Assembly (NCBI GenBank): GCA_034440575.1
Contig: JAOTOL010001561.1
Span: 172,501-236,500 of the forward strand
Reading direction: 5' to 3'
Length of the DNA stretch: 64,000 bases
From: Imbricaverruca yamaguchii
Taxonomy: Eukaryota > Arthropoda > Thecostraca > Neoverrucidae
Below, one piece after another: positions 10,566 through 21,759 of this stretch; within the stretch, counting starts at the first letter, position 1, and the number at the start of each line of letters is the position of its first letter. Position numbers and translations under genes: made by a program. The notes beneath the pieces were generated by a model, which saw only the letters and a program-made list of their open reading frames with translations, was not told the DNA's origin and made no database searches.

Positions 10566-12215
10566 CTAAAAAAGATCCAGAACTTACATTATCACCACCT
10601 ATTGTTCCTACCAGATAGTTGTAAAGGCCTACCCTAGATGGGTTACGATGGTTCTTTATAAATGTTGACACGTTTTGGCTTTATGTTATTATTATGGGGT
10701 AATTCATTATGAATGAAGGAGCTATCAATCTTGTAGTAATGAAAGAGCTGTCAATGGTGACCTAATGAACATACAACTTGGAAAAAATCATTAAAAAATG
10801 AGTAAAATGCATACTCTTTCTAGATCGCAGTTGATATGGTAAGGTGACTTTGATTCGTCGGATTTCAGAAATCGGCAAGACCATATTAAATTGCAGAGAA
10901 GCCGTATGTGCCTTGTATTAGACCGGCGTAAGTCTGCAATGGTCCCCATATAGTAGGTTCTACTTTCTTATAGGGTCACGTGAGGTTGCAGAGCCACTGT
11001 CTAGCGTGATGACATATTGACTATCCAAATTGAAGGAGTCTGTCGCAATCCGCGCAGCGCTAGGAGGGGGTTAATTTGGCTGACTGCCAGGTTTAATGGC
11101 AGAATTCGAAACAGCTTGAAATATGTATCTGAACCTGAGCATACTTACATATAATTGAATAGCCCATCGTAATGCATCGATTCGAACCGAATTAATATCT
11201 GTTTCTGGTGTCGGAGCAATTCAAAGTCCGGTCGTGCGTCCAGGCGTTGGTCTTTATTAAACCCATATTAAAGCATATATCAGCAAGGTATACTTAATGA
11301 AGAAGAAACATGTAGAATGCATCTAAGGTACCTCATTTTTAGTGGGTGCATTATTTTGTAACTTGCGGTGAAATCTGGTGAGAAATTCTAATTCAAAAGT
11401 ATCCTGTTTGTATTCCTTAAACGTAGGTTTTTAAATGTTCGACGTACAATAAAAGGAAGCTTTTACAACACAGGAATACAATGTACTATATACATGTGAA
11501 AGACCAGCTTGTGATAGGATTGTCTCGTCAAAGCTTCAACGAACCATTATTGGAAGCACGACATAAACGATCGAGATGCAAGCTTCATATCATTCAAGTA
11601 CATATATATTATTGCAAGCGCTAATTCATTTCGGTCAATTTTGGTTCCAAGAATCGAATTACCGATACAAAAAAGGCGGGGAAATAATTTCGTAACATGA
11701 CGCATGCAAATACTTACATCCGGGATATTGCAAACATTTCACTACCAACATCATTGAAGGTCATTTAATTCTGGTCACTCACCTCACTTCGAGCCCAACA
11801 TTGGAAATGACAATTCATTGACTTCGGATTGTGCAAGCCCATTTGCAACCCGTAAATTAACGGTCTTGGCAGGAGTGCAACATACAGTTCCATATAGGGC
11901 TGAAAGAGAACTTACTCCTCACCTTGATTCACAGATGGTAAGTGCAGCCTTATTTCAATGGCCTCTCTAACTACACTTCTGCTCCAGTACGAGTCAACTG
12001 CCAGGGAGTCAGGGGCTTGCACATTCCAAAGCCAAGTAATTGTTTCGTTTCAAATGTTGGGCTAGAGGTGAGTTGTACGACTCGAATTTCAATGTTCTTC
12101 AATGATGTCCGAAGTGAAATGTTTGCTATGTCGCCTATGTCTTTGTATATGTCATGCTAGGATATTATGTCCCTGCCCTTTTTGTATCAGCATAGTCGTT
12201 TGTTTGAACCGAAAA
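10566..12215. other. AT-rich intergenic DNA, no gene seen
   Basis: Only short frames without motifs; no tandem repeats or transposon ends recognised. Confidence 0.5.
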
Positions 12216-12227
12216 TGACCCGAATGA

Positions 12228-12384
12228 TTGGTTGGTTGGTTATTGGTTTACGACACATCGACCGTTAAGCGTCGCCAATCTCTCACGCCGATTGGTCGCG
12301 GGCGAAGAGTAGCGACAGGTGAGACTCGAGCCCAAAACCTTTCGATTGTGAGACGAGCAACTTACCCCTAGGCCACTCGTCCCC
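12228..12384 (-). mobile_element. tRNA-derived SINE with 12-bp target duplication
   Basis: On the minus strand the element starts GGGGACGAGTGGCCTAGG, giving a box A-like TGGCCTAGGGG, and continues to a degenerate box B (GGGCTCGAGTC), both in the spacing of a tRNA head. A conserved unrelated middle follows (CGCTACTCTTCG ... AATCGGCGTGAGAG), then a tail of CCAA repeats. It is flanked by perfect 12-bp repeats TGACCCGAATGA (12216-12227 and 12385-12396), showing insertion by reverse transcription. Related copies lie at 14.4 kb and 34.9 kb. The loop sequence suggests a valine-type tRNA ancestor, but this is tentative. Confidence 0.85.
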
Positions 12385-12396
12385 TGACCCGAATGA

Positions 12397-14365
12397 ATTA
12401 GCGCGTGCAATAATTAAAATGTTCTTGAATGATGTCAAGCTTGCATCTGGATCAGTTATATTCCATTCCCAATCTTGGTTCGTTGAAGGCTTGACGAGAT
12501 AAGCCGAAGTATAGATCAATCGAAACATCTAATTTTAAAATACAATAAAACCTGGGAATCGTCCAAACACCGAAGATTCACTTGTATAGAATGCCTTTTT
12601 AAAACTACATATGCATAAAGCATTGTCGTGCTGCGCGAGAGGAAGCACGATCTCCATTTGTTCAGATAATTTTCAATCCAATAATCGGTGTAGCCCACAA
12701 TTTTAGTACCTGTAATCTGATTATTTTTCATCTGTGCGCGCAAAATTATTCATGGGTTTCCTCCGATCGCAAAACTGTGTACTCAGGTGCCAAATGTGAA
12801 TTCGTCTACCTCGATGCCCTTGTCTATAGTTTAGGTTTCCTCTTTGTTGTTGTGATCTTCAAGGATAGTACTTCTGCAATTTTACACTGCACTTCATCAC
12901 TAACAGTGTGAATAACCGGACACAGAATCATGGGTTATATACCGTGGCCTCAGTGGCATTGTCCTTCGATTATTTGAAGGTGATAGCTGATCTTGATGAA
13001 TTATAATGGCCACCTAATGACACTCTACCGTCTGAGAAGGGCCATCTTTTTTCGACAGTGAGAGGATAGTCACGCATGAAAAAATGGCTGCGATGGACGC
13101 GTCTCTACCTTCCCCACGTTGACACCGCTCGTTATCTTCACCTACATCGAGGTGCAATCGGAGGATTTCTGCAAGCATTCCGTGTTCTACACCATTGACC
13201 CTAGAACGGAGTACACGTCTGTCTACTTAGTGGAGTTATGTGGCCTTGCCTCAGTTGTCTTCATTGTCTGATGTTTATCTTAACGTTTCAAATCTCGTTC
13301 GAGCAATTATTTGAAGTTGTGACTTTGGTTTTGGTAGAGCGTGGGTGGGTTTACCTTTAGTAGAGCGGGGTTTGTTTTTCAGGTGGATACTATACCAATT
13401 CGCCTTTCCCGCCATGTCCTATTTTATGTAAATCACGTGTGCAGATATCAAAAATAATTATTTTAGTGTTTTGAAGAAGAAGACAATATTTCATGAAGCA
13501 TTTATTTTATGTCTTCAGGGGTCATGCGTACAGGATACAAGGCAGTAATCGTTTTTAGTGCTTTGTGCAGCTCATGGTGAAACAAGGTTGAAATTTTGAA
13601 GCACGTAATCAAACATACTGACGGTGAGATGTACAGCAGCATAGTGAGCGCTTCATTTTCATCCGTGCATATTCCCATTGTGAACCAAAATCCTGTGTTG
13701 ATACGGCCATGATAGGTGTAACGTGACCATGTATGGTACATACAAAACTTGAGGCCAAAAACAATCTGTAAGTATTCTAATAAACTTATCGGATGATGAA
13801 AATACGCATAGTGGACTAATTACGACAGGTTTTATCCCTTTGCTCCTGCCTTCCCTTTTATTGAGGAAATCCTGGCTACGCGCAGAGGTCAGGCCCTGGG
13901 CCGAACTAATTGATTAAATAAAAAGGCACACCTGATCCAATATAGAGAAGGGACAATTTTAGGTCCAAAAGGTGAGCTAGGAAGTCGGATATGAGTGAGG
14001 GAGGGGGACGTTGCAAGTCAGTAAGGAACCGTCTTTTTTCAGGAATGTCCGGAGAGGAGCTATGTTTTTGTTCTCGACTGTGGGGGTAATCTTCACATTT
14101 GTTATGCGTTGGCTGATTTTACCGAGTATTAAAGTGGTAGGTCCTTGTACATGAAGTCTATTTTAAGTACGTTCAGCCTATTGTAATATAAGCATAAGGA
14201 CTTCCGACGGCTTCTCTGTCATCCGCCCCGGTTTGGCCACAAGTTGTGACGGGCATGCAATCCACCGATGACCTGAGGTGACCTGACATGACCGGGCGGC
14301 AGGAACGCCAACACGTGCCCCAACACCTGTGTAAATATCCGCTGTTCTAATGAAATTACGGTTAG
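12397..14365. other. Intergenic DNA, no supported gene
   Basis: The longest frame is an 80-codon minus-strand stretch ending at 13502 with AATAAA right after its stop; it has no motif or clear splice partner and is not called. Otherwise nothing is seen. Confidence 0.45.
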
Positions 14366-14367
14366 CT

Positions 14368-14535
14368 GGTGATTTGGTTTAGGCCGCGTCATCTGCTTTG
14401 GGTCTTGCAGCGTCCGTCAAGATCTCACCTCTCACCCCAATTGTTCGCTGGTGAACAGTAGAGACAGGCAAAACTCGAGCACACAACCTTTCCTTTGAGG
14501 ACGGGAACCGCGCCCCTAGACTACTCCCTCGCTCT
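14368..14535 (-). mobile_element. Diverged copy of the tRNA-derived SINE
   Basis: The minus strand retains the box A-like TAGTCTAGGGGCG, the ACAACCT/AGGTTGTG block, a box B-like GTGCTCGAGTTTTG and the CTGTCTCTACTG block in the order of the 12.2-kb copy, with many substitutions. The tail is short (AACCAAATCACC). No target duplication was found. Confidence 0.6.
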
Positions 14536-14721
14536 ACTGGACTATCTGACCTACTACAGTGTACCGGCCAGTCGCTGATCCAGTCGCATCTCGCCACCCC
14601 AATCGGTCTCGACGAATCGCCGCTGGTCTTGGCTCTTCACTGGCTCCTATTCGCTCTCACGCCATCTTCGTTGAGCCTAATCTTGGGGCTGATGATTCTA
14701 CGGGAGAAGATGCTTGTTTAA

Positions 14722-15543
14722 CCCGTCTCGGGGGTCTTCAACCTCCCCCTCCTCAGTTTTTTTCGCGGATAGCGGACGAACGGCGCGAGACAGCGCGCCC
14801 AAATTTGGTATACCTTTTCCCACATCAATTTGACATGCTGATTCAAAATTTTGAAGTCAGGTCATGTAGGGTCAACGAGTTAGTCAAGTTCAAGTGAGGT
14901 CACCTCCAAAAACGTTCAACCAGTCTTCACGCTTTAACGGATACAGATATTTTAATGAAACTTTCAGCGTTTGCTTACCTTTACGGATGCAACAAAACGT
15001 ATGGTGGATTTTTTCCTTCCAGTTTTGACTACATATAAATTCTGCGTATTTGCCAAATTGTAGTTCAAATACAGGATTCTGGTTAAAGTAACCATTTTTT
15101 ATTAGGGCAAGTTGACTTCTATCAGCGTTTCTCAGTCTGCTCTACACATTGGAAAAAGACAATTTAAGAAAACTTGAAAACTCAAAATTTTGAAATTAAA
15201 AAAATAAAACTAATTTTTGGGGGGCCCAAAAAAATATAGCCGAGGTCGATTTCTCTGTCATTTTGTCATTCCAAATAAAAACAATTTTCTCTCATATATC
15301 ACCGAAATGAACTTCGCAGAGTCAAAAACATAATGCAAGTCGTGAAAAGTCGTGAAAATCTAGCCCCCTAGTAACGTCACTTTTGGGGGGAAATTGTTTC
15401 GAAGGGTGGACGCGGACCCTACTCGTTTAGCGCTTTCCGATAACACCCCTTTCGTTTTCGTGCGACGCTTAGTTTGGATTTTAGAGGGGGGTCTTCAACC
15501 CCCGAGACGGGGTGGGAGGATTTCACCGGAAAGACTGCGCGGG
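14722..15543. mobile_element. piggyBac-like MITE, copy B, with TTAA target sites
   Basis: The element is bounded by TTAA at 14718-14721 and 15544-15547, with CCC and GGG adjoining, the hallmark of piggyBac insertions. Terminal regions are inverted copies: CCCGTCTCGGGGGTCTTCAACC on the left and the complement of CCCCGAGACGGGGTGGG on the right. The 822-bp interior has no transposase frame; it includes the GTGACCTCACTTGA-type and AGTCGTGAAA-type blocks shared with copies C and D. It is a non-autonomous element mobilised by an enzyme encoded elsewhere. Confidence 0.8.
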
Positions 15544-15547
15544 TTAA

Positions 15548-16450
15548 GACCGATGTAAAATTGTTCACTTTGTTTACACAGGAACAAATAAATGCATCGA
15601 TCAATTCAAGCTGCAAACAATAATTTAATGCAGTAACCTCGCATGATTTCATATTGATAAACAAGAACCAACTCCAGGTGTCCACAATTAAAGAGAATGT
15701 AAACTTGGCCCAACAATTAAATATGTAACATCTACAGAGTCACATATCAAATCAGAGTGTTTTCAGAAGATGAACTGCATTCTCAGGGTAGGTGTGAATA
15801 ATGCTGGGTGACCGTACCCATAATACTGAGTAATGAACAACGAAGACATAAACGCATTTCGGGCCAATCACAATAAGATCGTGGCTATTACAGTCTATTG
15901 TCGATTTTTTTTAAACAAATGTCACATCAAAAATGGCTGCCACTGACACGCATGAAAACATAGTAAGTCACCATACCAGCGACACGGAGTCAGCAAGTAC
16001 GGTAGTCAGAGGTAAAAAACAAAAACAAATGGTGGTCACCGACGGACCTATGGAGACCAATCTGGTCGCCGGAGAAAAATGTGCATTTTTATGGACGAGG
16101 ACATGTTTTCGACGGCTCAACAGTGGCGAAGAAGTATCATAGCTAGAACCTTTCTGTCTGGTCACCAGCCAAACTTGACCGACCGCAACGAGCGCCGTGT
16201 GGAACCCACCATTTGCCTCGCAGGCCAACATTTTATCTCGTCGCTGCATGATACATAAATATATTTGACAAAAAAGTTCACAGCAGATTCACCGGGCATC
16301 TGACTCACCACACAACACACATGTCAGGCAGCAGATCCGCCAGGCTACACGTCAGGCAGCAGATCCGCTAGGTAGTACATGCCAGGCAGCAGACCCGCTT
16401 GGTAACACATGTTTGGTAACACAGCAGGCTCGTCAGGCAGTAACACGAAG
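15548..16450. other. Intergenic DNA with a short ~30-bp tandem repeat at its end
   Basis: At 16280-16440, four diverged copies of a unit around CAGGCAGCAGATCCGC occur. A short frame from ATG 15933 (MAATDTHENI) meets GTAAGT at 15963 and could be an exon, but nothing else supports it. Confidence 0.4.
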
Positions 16451-16458
16451 CGCGATTT

Positions 16459-18805
16459 TTAATTACAGTACAGATAGTCCTGGGGATTTTCTGTTCCCTT
16501 GTGCCTGGCGATAACTGTTCCCTCAAGTGTTGACTTGAGGCTCAAAGTGCGCCTACTGAAGTTAAATCGGTGCTTGGCTTGCACCTTTCGGATCAGCCAA
16601 TCGGAGTGGCACATGTCGGGACCATTCCATCGGATGATCAGCTCTTTGGCTGCGTTTTGGTGGTCTAGTTGCCGATGAATGCCAAAGACGGCCTTGACTG
16701 AGCTGCCCATGCTCTCTACTACGCTCTCGGGCGGGCTCATCAGCCAGAGCCTGATGACAACATTGAGGTAGGGTTGGAGAGCGACATTGCTTTGAGCACG
16801 CTGCCAGAGGAGTTTGAGGAGCTTCTGATTTGAGTCTGCGCAGTTCCGACTCGTCGTGATATACGCCTCCTTGACGGCAGCTGGTGGGACAACGTCCGGG
16901 ATGAGCCGGCGACCTCTGAGGCGGTCAATAGCACATGCTATGTCCCCAACGATACTAGAAGTTGGGGACCGTTGGAGGCTTTCCAAGTTGGCCACCAACT
17001 CGATGTCTGCCATGGACTGCAAGAGCTTACCATTATGACAGCCCTTACTGTCACCCTAGGCATCGACACCAGCCTCGCGCCGCTCACAGTACCGGCACAA
17101 GATTTGCAGAAAATCTGATATTTCGGCTACCTGCTTTGCCGTCAAATTTCCACTAAATGCCGCCATGTTTTGCCTGCAGATTGCTATCTCCTCCGGGTTT
17201 CTCTCTTCTAAAGCGGCATGGATACCTGCAGTATCCAGCGGCGCACTTCCTGCCCTGATGCTGTCACGTGGCAACACAGCCGCCATCGCACGAAGCTGCT
17301 GCATCTTCTCGCTGAAAATCTCCTGGCGCTCCCATGGAAGCCTTTGGACGTCCTGCAGTGCACTGCTGAGCTGTGCCACTACTGCATAGACATCAAGCAG
17401 TGCTGAGACACAAGGTAGAGTCGCGGCCTCTCAGGAGTTTGAGCTCCTCCTCGATCTCCTCCAGGACATTTGCCTTCGCCTTGGAGTTCTGCAGACGGTT
17501 TTCGAGGGCACGAGTAGTAGCCGGCAGAGTAGTGATAAACGCCTTGAACACTTTAGCAGCATGTGGGGCGAACTGTGTGTCTGACCAGAGGAGTGGTTTG
17601 CGCGTGGCCAACCCCATGCTCTCCCCACAAGCAACCAGCTCCTCATATCCCTTGCCATGGGTAAAACGTTTGGTCATGCGAGAGACCATGGTGATGGTGT
17701 CGTTTACCCATCTGCAGGTTGGGGCTGACCTGGCATTCCCATCTGCTAAGTTGAGTAGGTGCGCACCATCCCAAAAGCATGGCACGCAGGGCGGCTTTGA
17801 GTGGACTGCAAGGTCTTTGTCGCTGTTGGCCAACTTCCTCAGAAACTGGACTGGCACACCTAGCTGATGGTACTGACCATCTGTACATATTGCCGCCAGC
17901 TGCTCCACGCGCTTGATACATACACAGGCGGTTGTCGCCAGCCACTCCTCCGCGAGTGAAGCACCGTCGTGGTTCTTCACGATAGGAGCGCCGACGATGA
18001 AAGTCTGGACCATTGCATCATCAGGCGCCTGGGGAACGATGGTTATGACAGCAGTAATGTCTATGGTGCGGTGATTCAGGGTCACCTTGTCTGCCACAAG
18101 CGCAACACACGGCGAAGACTCAACGTGACGGGTCACGGCGCTGAGAATTTCATCAGCGAAGGCATCGCGGAATCGTGCCATTTGAACAGATGTGTGGCAG
18201 ATGTTGCCCACATCAGCACCACTGAGCTTCAGCAACACGATTAGCTTTTCAAATTCAGCCTGCGGCAGTGACTCCTCCAGCACGTGATAGGCCACACGCT
18301 GGACTCGCTTGCTGACATCTGCTGCCTCCTTGCTCCCCTTCGTCTTTCTGGTGCTCTTATTTTCATCTGCTCGCATATATTCCTTGTGCTTGGTGGACGT
18401 CAGGTGGCATTTCAATGACGCTTTGAGCAGCACGAACGACCGAAGAAGTGTCATGGGCTTTGGAAAGGAAGTCCCGAGAGAGAAGTCATATCGGTAGACG
18501 CCAGCGACGTTGGTGGATTTGATGTCAGGAAGCTGGTTAGGACTGAAATCCGGGTTGCAGACGTCACAGTAGATGACACCGAGGTCTGGAACACACTTGA
18601 GGTGATGGGATGAGGCACGGATAAAAGATTCGAGGTCCCTTGCAAATTTGATGGCCTCGAGCTCATCCTTATCACTCACTTCATGCATGACGGTATCACC
18701 ATGGATGCGAGGCCCTTCCATCAGCTGACAGAGGCGGGAGACTGTTGACTCCAGCTTCCCTATCTTGGCCGTGCACGCACACACTTCGACCGCACGATGA
18801 GACGT
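16459..18805 (-). pseudogene. hAT-derived ZNF862-like protein, long exon with a frameshift and a stop
   Basis: Reading from about 18805 down to 16459 gives a transposase-derived protein of roughly 770 codons. Motifs follow the hAT/ZNF862 order: an internal zinc-finger-like C-x2-C segment (YCDVCNPDF) with a KCHLTSTKHKEY histidine pair, a catalytic-core start (CVALVADKVTLNHRTIDI), WDGAHLLNLAD, FAPHAAKVFKAFITTLPATT, LPWERQ, and a C-terminal dimerisation-like region (SPPESVVESMGSSVKAVFG ... IIRWNGP). Two breaks occur: a one-base shift near 17393 and a TAG at 17058-17056, both with clear continuation in the new or same frame. It may be a decayed transposon, or a domesticated gene with errors or late mutations. 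The exon at 21485-21668 is a good candidate N-terminus. In-frame TGT GCG TGC codons near 18784 precede the first ATG, consistent with splicing into this exon. Confidence 0.7.
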
Positions 18806-18817
18806 GCCGGCCGCACC

Positions 18818-19507
18818 CTACCCAGGAACCGCGCCGCCGGGTGCGTTTTGGCCTGGATCTGAATCCACGGGTGACTCCTGTCCGGGAGCTGTATCACCTG
18901 GTGCGTCTCTCACGGGAGCTGCATCACCTGGTGCGTCTCGCCCGGGAGCTGCATCGCCGGGTGCGTCTCGCTCGGGAGCTGCATCACCTGGTGCGTCCCG
19001 CCCGGGAGCTGCATCGCCGGGTGCGTCCCGCCTGGGAGCTGCATCGCCTGGTGCGTCCCTCCTGGGAGCTGCATCACCTGGTGCGTCCCGTCCGGGAGCT
19101 GGGTCGCCTGGTGCATCCCGCCTTGGAGCTGGGTCGCTGGACGCGTCCCGCCCGGGAGCTGCATCGCCGGGTGCCTTCCGCCCGGGAGCTGTATCCCCTG
19201 GTGCGTCTCGCCCGGGAGCTGCATCGCCTGGTGCGTCCCTTATGGGAGCTGCATCACCTGGTGCGTCCCGTCCGGGAGCTGCATCGCCGGGTGCGTTCCG
19301 CCCGGGAGCTGCATCGCCTGGTGCGTCCCTTATGGGAGCTGCATCGCCTGGTGCGTCCCGCCTGGGAGCTGCATCGTCTGGTGCGTCCCGCCTGGGAGCT
19401 GCATCGCCTGGTGCGTCCCGCCTGGGAGCTGCATCGCCTGGTGCGTCCCGCCTGGGAGCTGCATCGCTGGGTGCTTCCAATCCAGGAGCTACGCCAAAAT
19501 TAACATA
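18818..19507. repeat. 30-bp minisatellite next to the ZNF862-like exon
   Basis: About 21 copies of a 30-bp unit (plus strand CCCGCCTGGGAGCTGCATCG then CTGGTGCGTC) fill 18870-19490. Because 30 is a multiple of three, frames stay open; on the minus strand they read a ten-residue unit [10 protein letters not shown]. That frame is the same as the transposase exon and is separated from it only by a TAG at 18820-18818. No ATG opens it, so an intronic minisatellite is more likely than a protein repeat. Confidence 0.85.
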
Positions 19508-19579
19508 TCAGTGCAGGTATCAATACATTGATAAATGACAAATGTCAATAAATGACAAATATTTTCCATTATTCTAAAA

Positions 19580-20560
19580 GATGCTCAGAGCACTTCCACT
19601 AACAATGAAGTTAGGTAGCTACTTCCTATATTCAACTATTCTGTTGGTGAAGAAAGGCTCTCTTAGCTATATCCTGCTATGGCTAACTTTAATTTTGAAT
19701 TGATGACTTCTAATTGTATCATTTCTGTTAAATTTCACAAATTGCTTGCAGTATCACTGTATATCTCCCCTCAGCTTTCTATAACTGAGAGAAAATATTG
19801 AGTTCTTCAAACCTTCCCTTGTGTGCTAGGTTGTTTACACATTAACAAGACATTAACCATTTTTGTTGCCCTCTTTTACACTCTCTTGAAGAGCAAACAA
19901 TCTTTTCCATAACCAGGTGCCCCAAACCTGAGCATGGTATTCCAAAGGCAGCCTGACATGTGCACAGTAAAGCTTTCTGATAACTACTTCACTTTTGTAT
20001 GATACATTCCAATTTATTGCCCCAAGCATTTGTACTTTCTTTCTGGCTGTACATTTTCAATACTATCTACAAATACAATGAACAATGGTGATCCCAGTAA
20101 TGACCACTGGCTGACTCCTGTAAGAACATCTTCCACAAGACTTTGTGTCATTCAGCATCATTAGCTGCTGTTGATCTTAAAACTATAGCACTATTTCCAC
20201 ATTAGGTTTATAGAAAAATGAAAAAGTCCAAGAGATTTGTCAGACATGATCAATCTTTCTTAAAATCATGTTGAATATCACAAATAAATATGTTTCTTTC
20301 CAGAAAACTACCATGCTATCCTCAGCAACTGCTTCAATTACCTTGCAGACCAGGGATGCGAGACTTGCATACTGGTCTACAATTTGCAACTTTCCCTGTC
20401 GTGGATTCTTAAAAATTGGAACTACATTTGCCCTTTTCCAATCTGCTGGAATTTCTTCTTGTTAAAATGACCTACAAAATATGATACTAAGTGGAATCTC
20501 CAAATATTTTTCAGCTTCATGCAATGCCCTAGTACACCTTTCATGAGAGCCTGCTGCATC
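19580..20560 (-). pseudogene. CR1-like LINE, RT and C-terminal fragment
   Basis: The minus strand encodes RT blocks IPADWKRANVVPIFK (about 20460-20410) and a decayed ASLVCKVIEAVAEDS-like region, then C-terminal CR1 segments with many stops, reaching an FFTNRIVEY-like motif near 19650. The copy is degraded and overlaps no host exon. It lies in the inferred intron of the ZNF862-like gene. Confidence 0.7.
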
Positions 20561-20574
20561 GTGTGACTTTATTT

Positions 20575-21235
20575 TAAGACATAAAAGCAGAGACATAAAG
20601 AATAAATGCACCTACGAGCCACAGGAATCCTTCTGGGTTGGATTTTGTAAACACCAGGTACTGGTTGGGCACCAGATTTATCAAATGTGAATTAACTATC
20701 CCTGGAATGCTAGAAAATAACCCCTCTCTCCTAATAATATTTGCGTATGCTATTTATAAGGATGTTAATGGAGTCTGTTAGCTGGTTCCAATGACCAACT
20801 ACCCTGTTGGTGAAGAAAGATTGTCTTGCTCACTCTTAGCCTTGTACTAATATGATTCATCTTTATTTGGAATTATTGGTCTTTAATTACACCATATCTG
20901 CTAAATTCAAACATTTCCCTTGCCTATTCTTTCTGCTGACCATGGACCAAGGCCGCTTAAATCATTAACCATATTTGTTGCCCTCTTTTCTATCTTTAAA
21001 AGCCAACAATCTGTCATAAATAGGTTATCAGGCTTTAATGCAATTTCCAAATGTGGCCAGACATATGCATAGTAGTTTCCTGATAACTTCTTCACTTCAT
21101 ATGACACATTTATACTTATTGCCCAAACATACCAAATGTTTTCTTTCTGGCTTACATGCTGCATACCAGTATGCATAACATTACACTTGTCAAAGTAAAA
21201 TTTATTGTAACAATTTTGTCTGACCACTTTACAAA
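20575..21235 (-). pseudogene. CR1-like LINE, C-terminal fragment, second copy
   Basis: Minus-strand blocks follow the CR1 C-terminal order: FDKCNVMHTGMQ, YYAYVWPHLEIAL, IEKRATNMVNDLSGL, then FFTNRVVGHWNQL near 20820-20780. The 3' tail (20575-20605) has ACATAAA-type repeats like the fragment at 5.5 kb. Several stops show it is dead. Confidence 0.75.
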
Positions 21236-21484
21236 CATATAGAAGTCTTTCAATAGAAACATGCTCACCGTGAGCTCAATATGCACTCAGTTATGGTGGA
21301 TCTCATTAATTCACATACTATAATAAAAGCTATGACAATTTTTTATGGTTTTAAGGTGTAGCAACATGTCATTTTGCACCCAATAAAAGCTCGGATTTCA
21401 ACATGCTAAAAACAAGCATGATTTAAGCACTGGTGTGAAACAGGTGAAGCATAGTATATTTGCCTACTGTCCAGGAAGACTTAC

Positions 21485-21668
21485 CACTCTGTAGCCATCC
21501 ATCCAATGGGCCTGTCTTCTTTTCCTTTGCGGGCATGCCTGGATGTTTACGCCTTGTATGCTTGGGCAAGTTTTGAGATGACCCATTGAAGTCACAATAT
21601 GTGCAAAATACGTTGCGCCTAGCTCGCTTCTTCGGCCCCTCCAGTTTGCTGCCTTCACTCTTGACCAT
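21485..21668 (-). CDS. Candidate first exon: BED/C2H2-like zinc finger
   Basis: ATG at 21668-21666 opens 61 codons: a basic stretch (GPKKRARRN, a likely nuclear signal), then a zinc finger FCTYCDFN...LPKHTRRKHPG with C-x2-C and H-x4-H pairs, as in BED-type fingers, and a KKTGPLDGWLQS end. It stops at GAGTG followed by GTAAGTC, a strong 5' splice site, phase 1. Zinc fingers of this kind lie at the N-terminus of hAT transposases and ZNF862-like proteins. The transposase-derived exon lies downstream on the same strand. A phase-compatible acceptor is available near 18807 (GTCGAAG before TGTGTGCG), but its pyrimidine tract is weak. The join is inferred. Confidence 0.55.
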
Positions 21669-21759
21669 CGCGATAAAGATGATACTGACAGGTGCACTGT
21701 AATGTCGCACAGCAGCCTGGTTTTTAGTACACAAAACAAGGCTTAGCGCGGTAAACAAA

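Noticed and set aside
12228..12384. A functional tRNA gene
   Set aside because: The tRNA-like head is degenerate, part of a repeated element with a tail and target duplication, so it is a SINE.
13502..13741. Minus-strand 79-codon frame with AATAAA at its stop
   Set aside because: No recognisable protein, no acceptor or partner exon; AATAAA is common in AT-rich DNA.
15933..16142. Frame starting MAATDTHENI with a GTAAGT at 15963
   Set aside because: No second exon or promoter; the evidence is one ATG and one donor-like hexamer.
18745..19538. Plus-strand frames of about 250 codons ([10 protein letters not shown] and GAASPGASR repeats)
   Set aside because: Artefacts of the 30-bp minisatellite, open in three frames.
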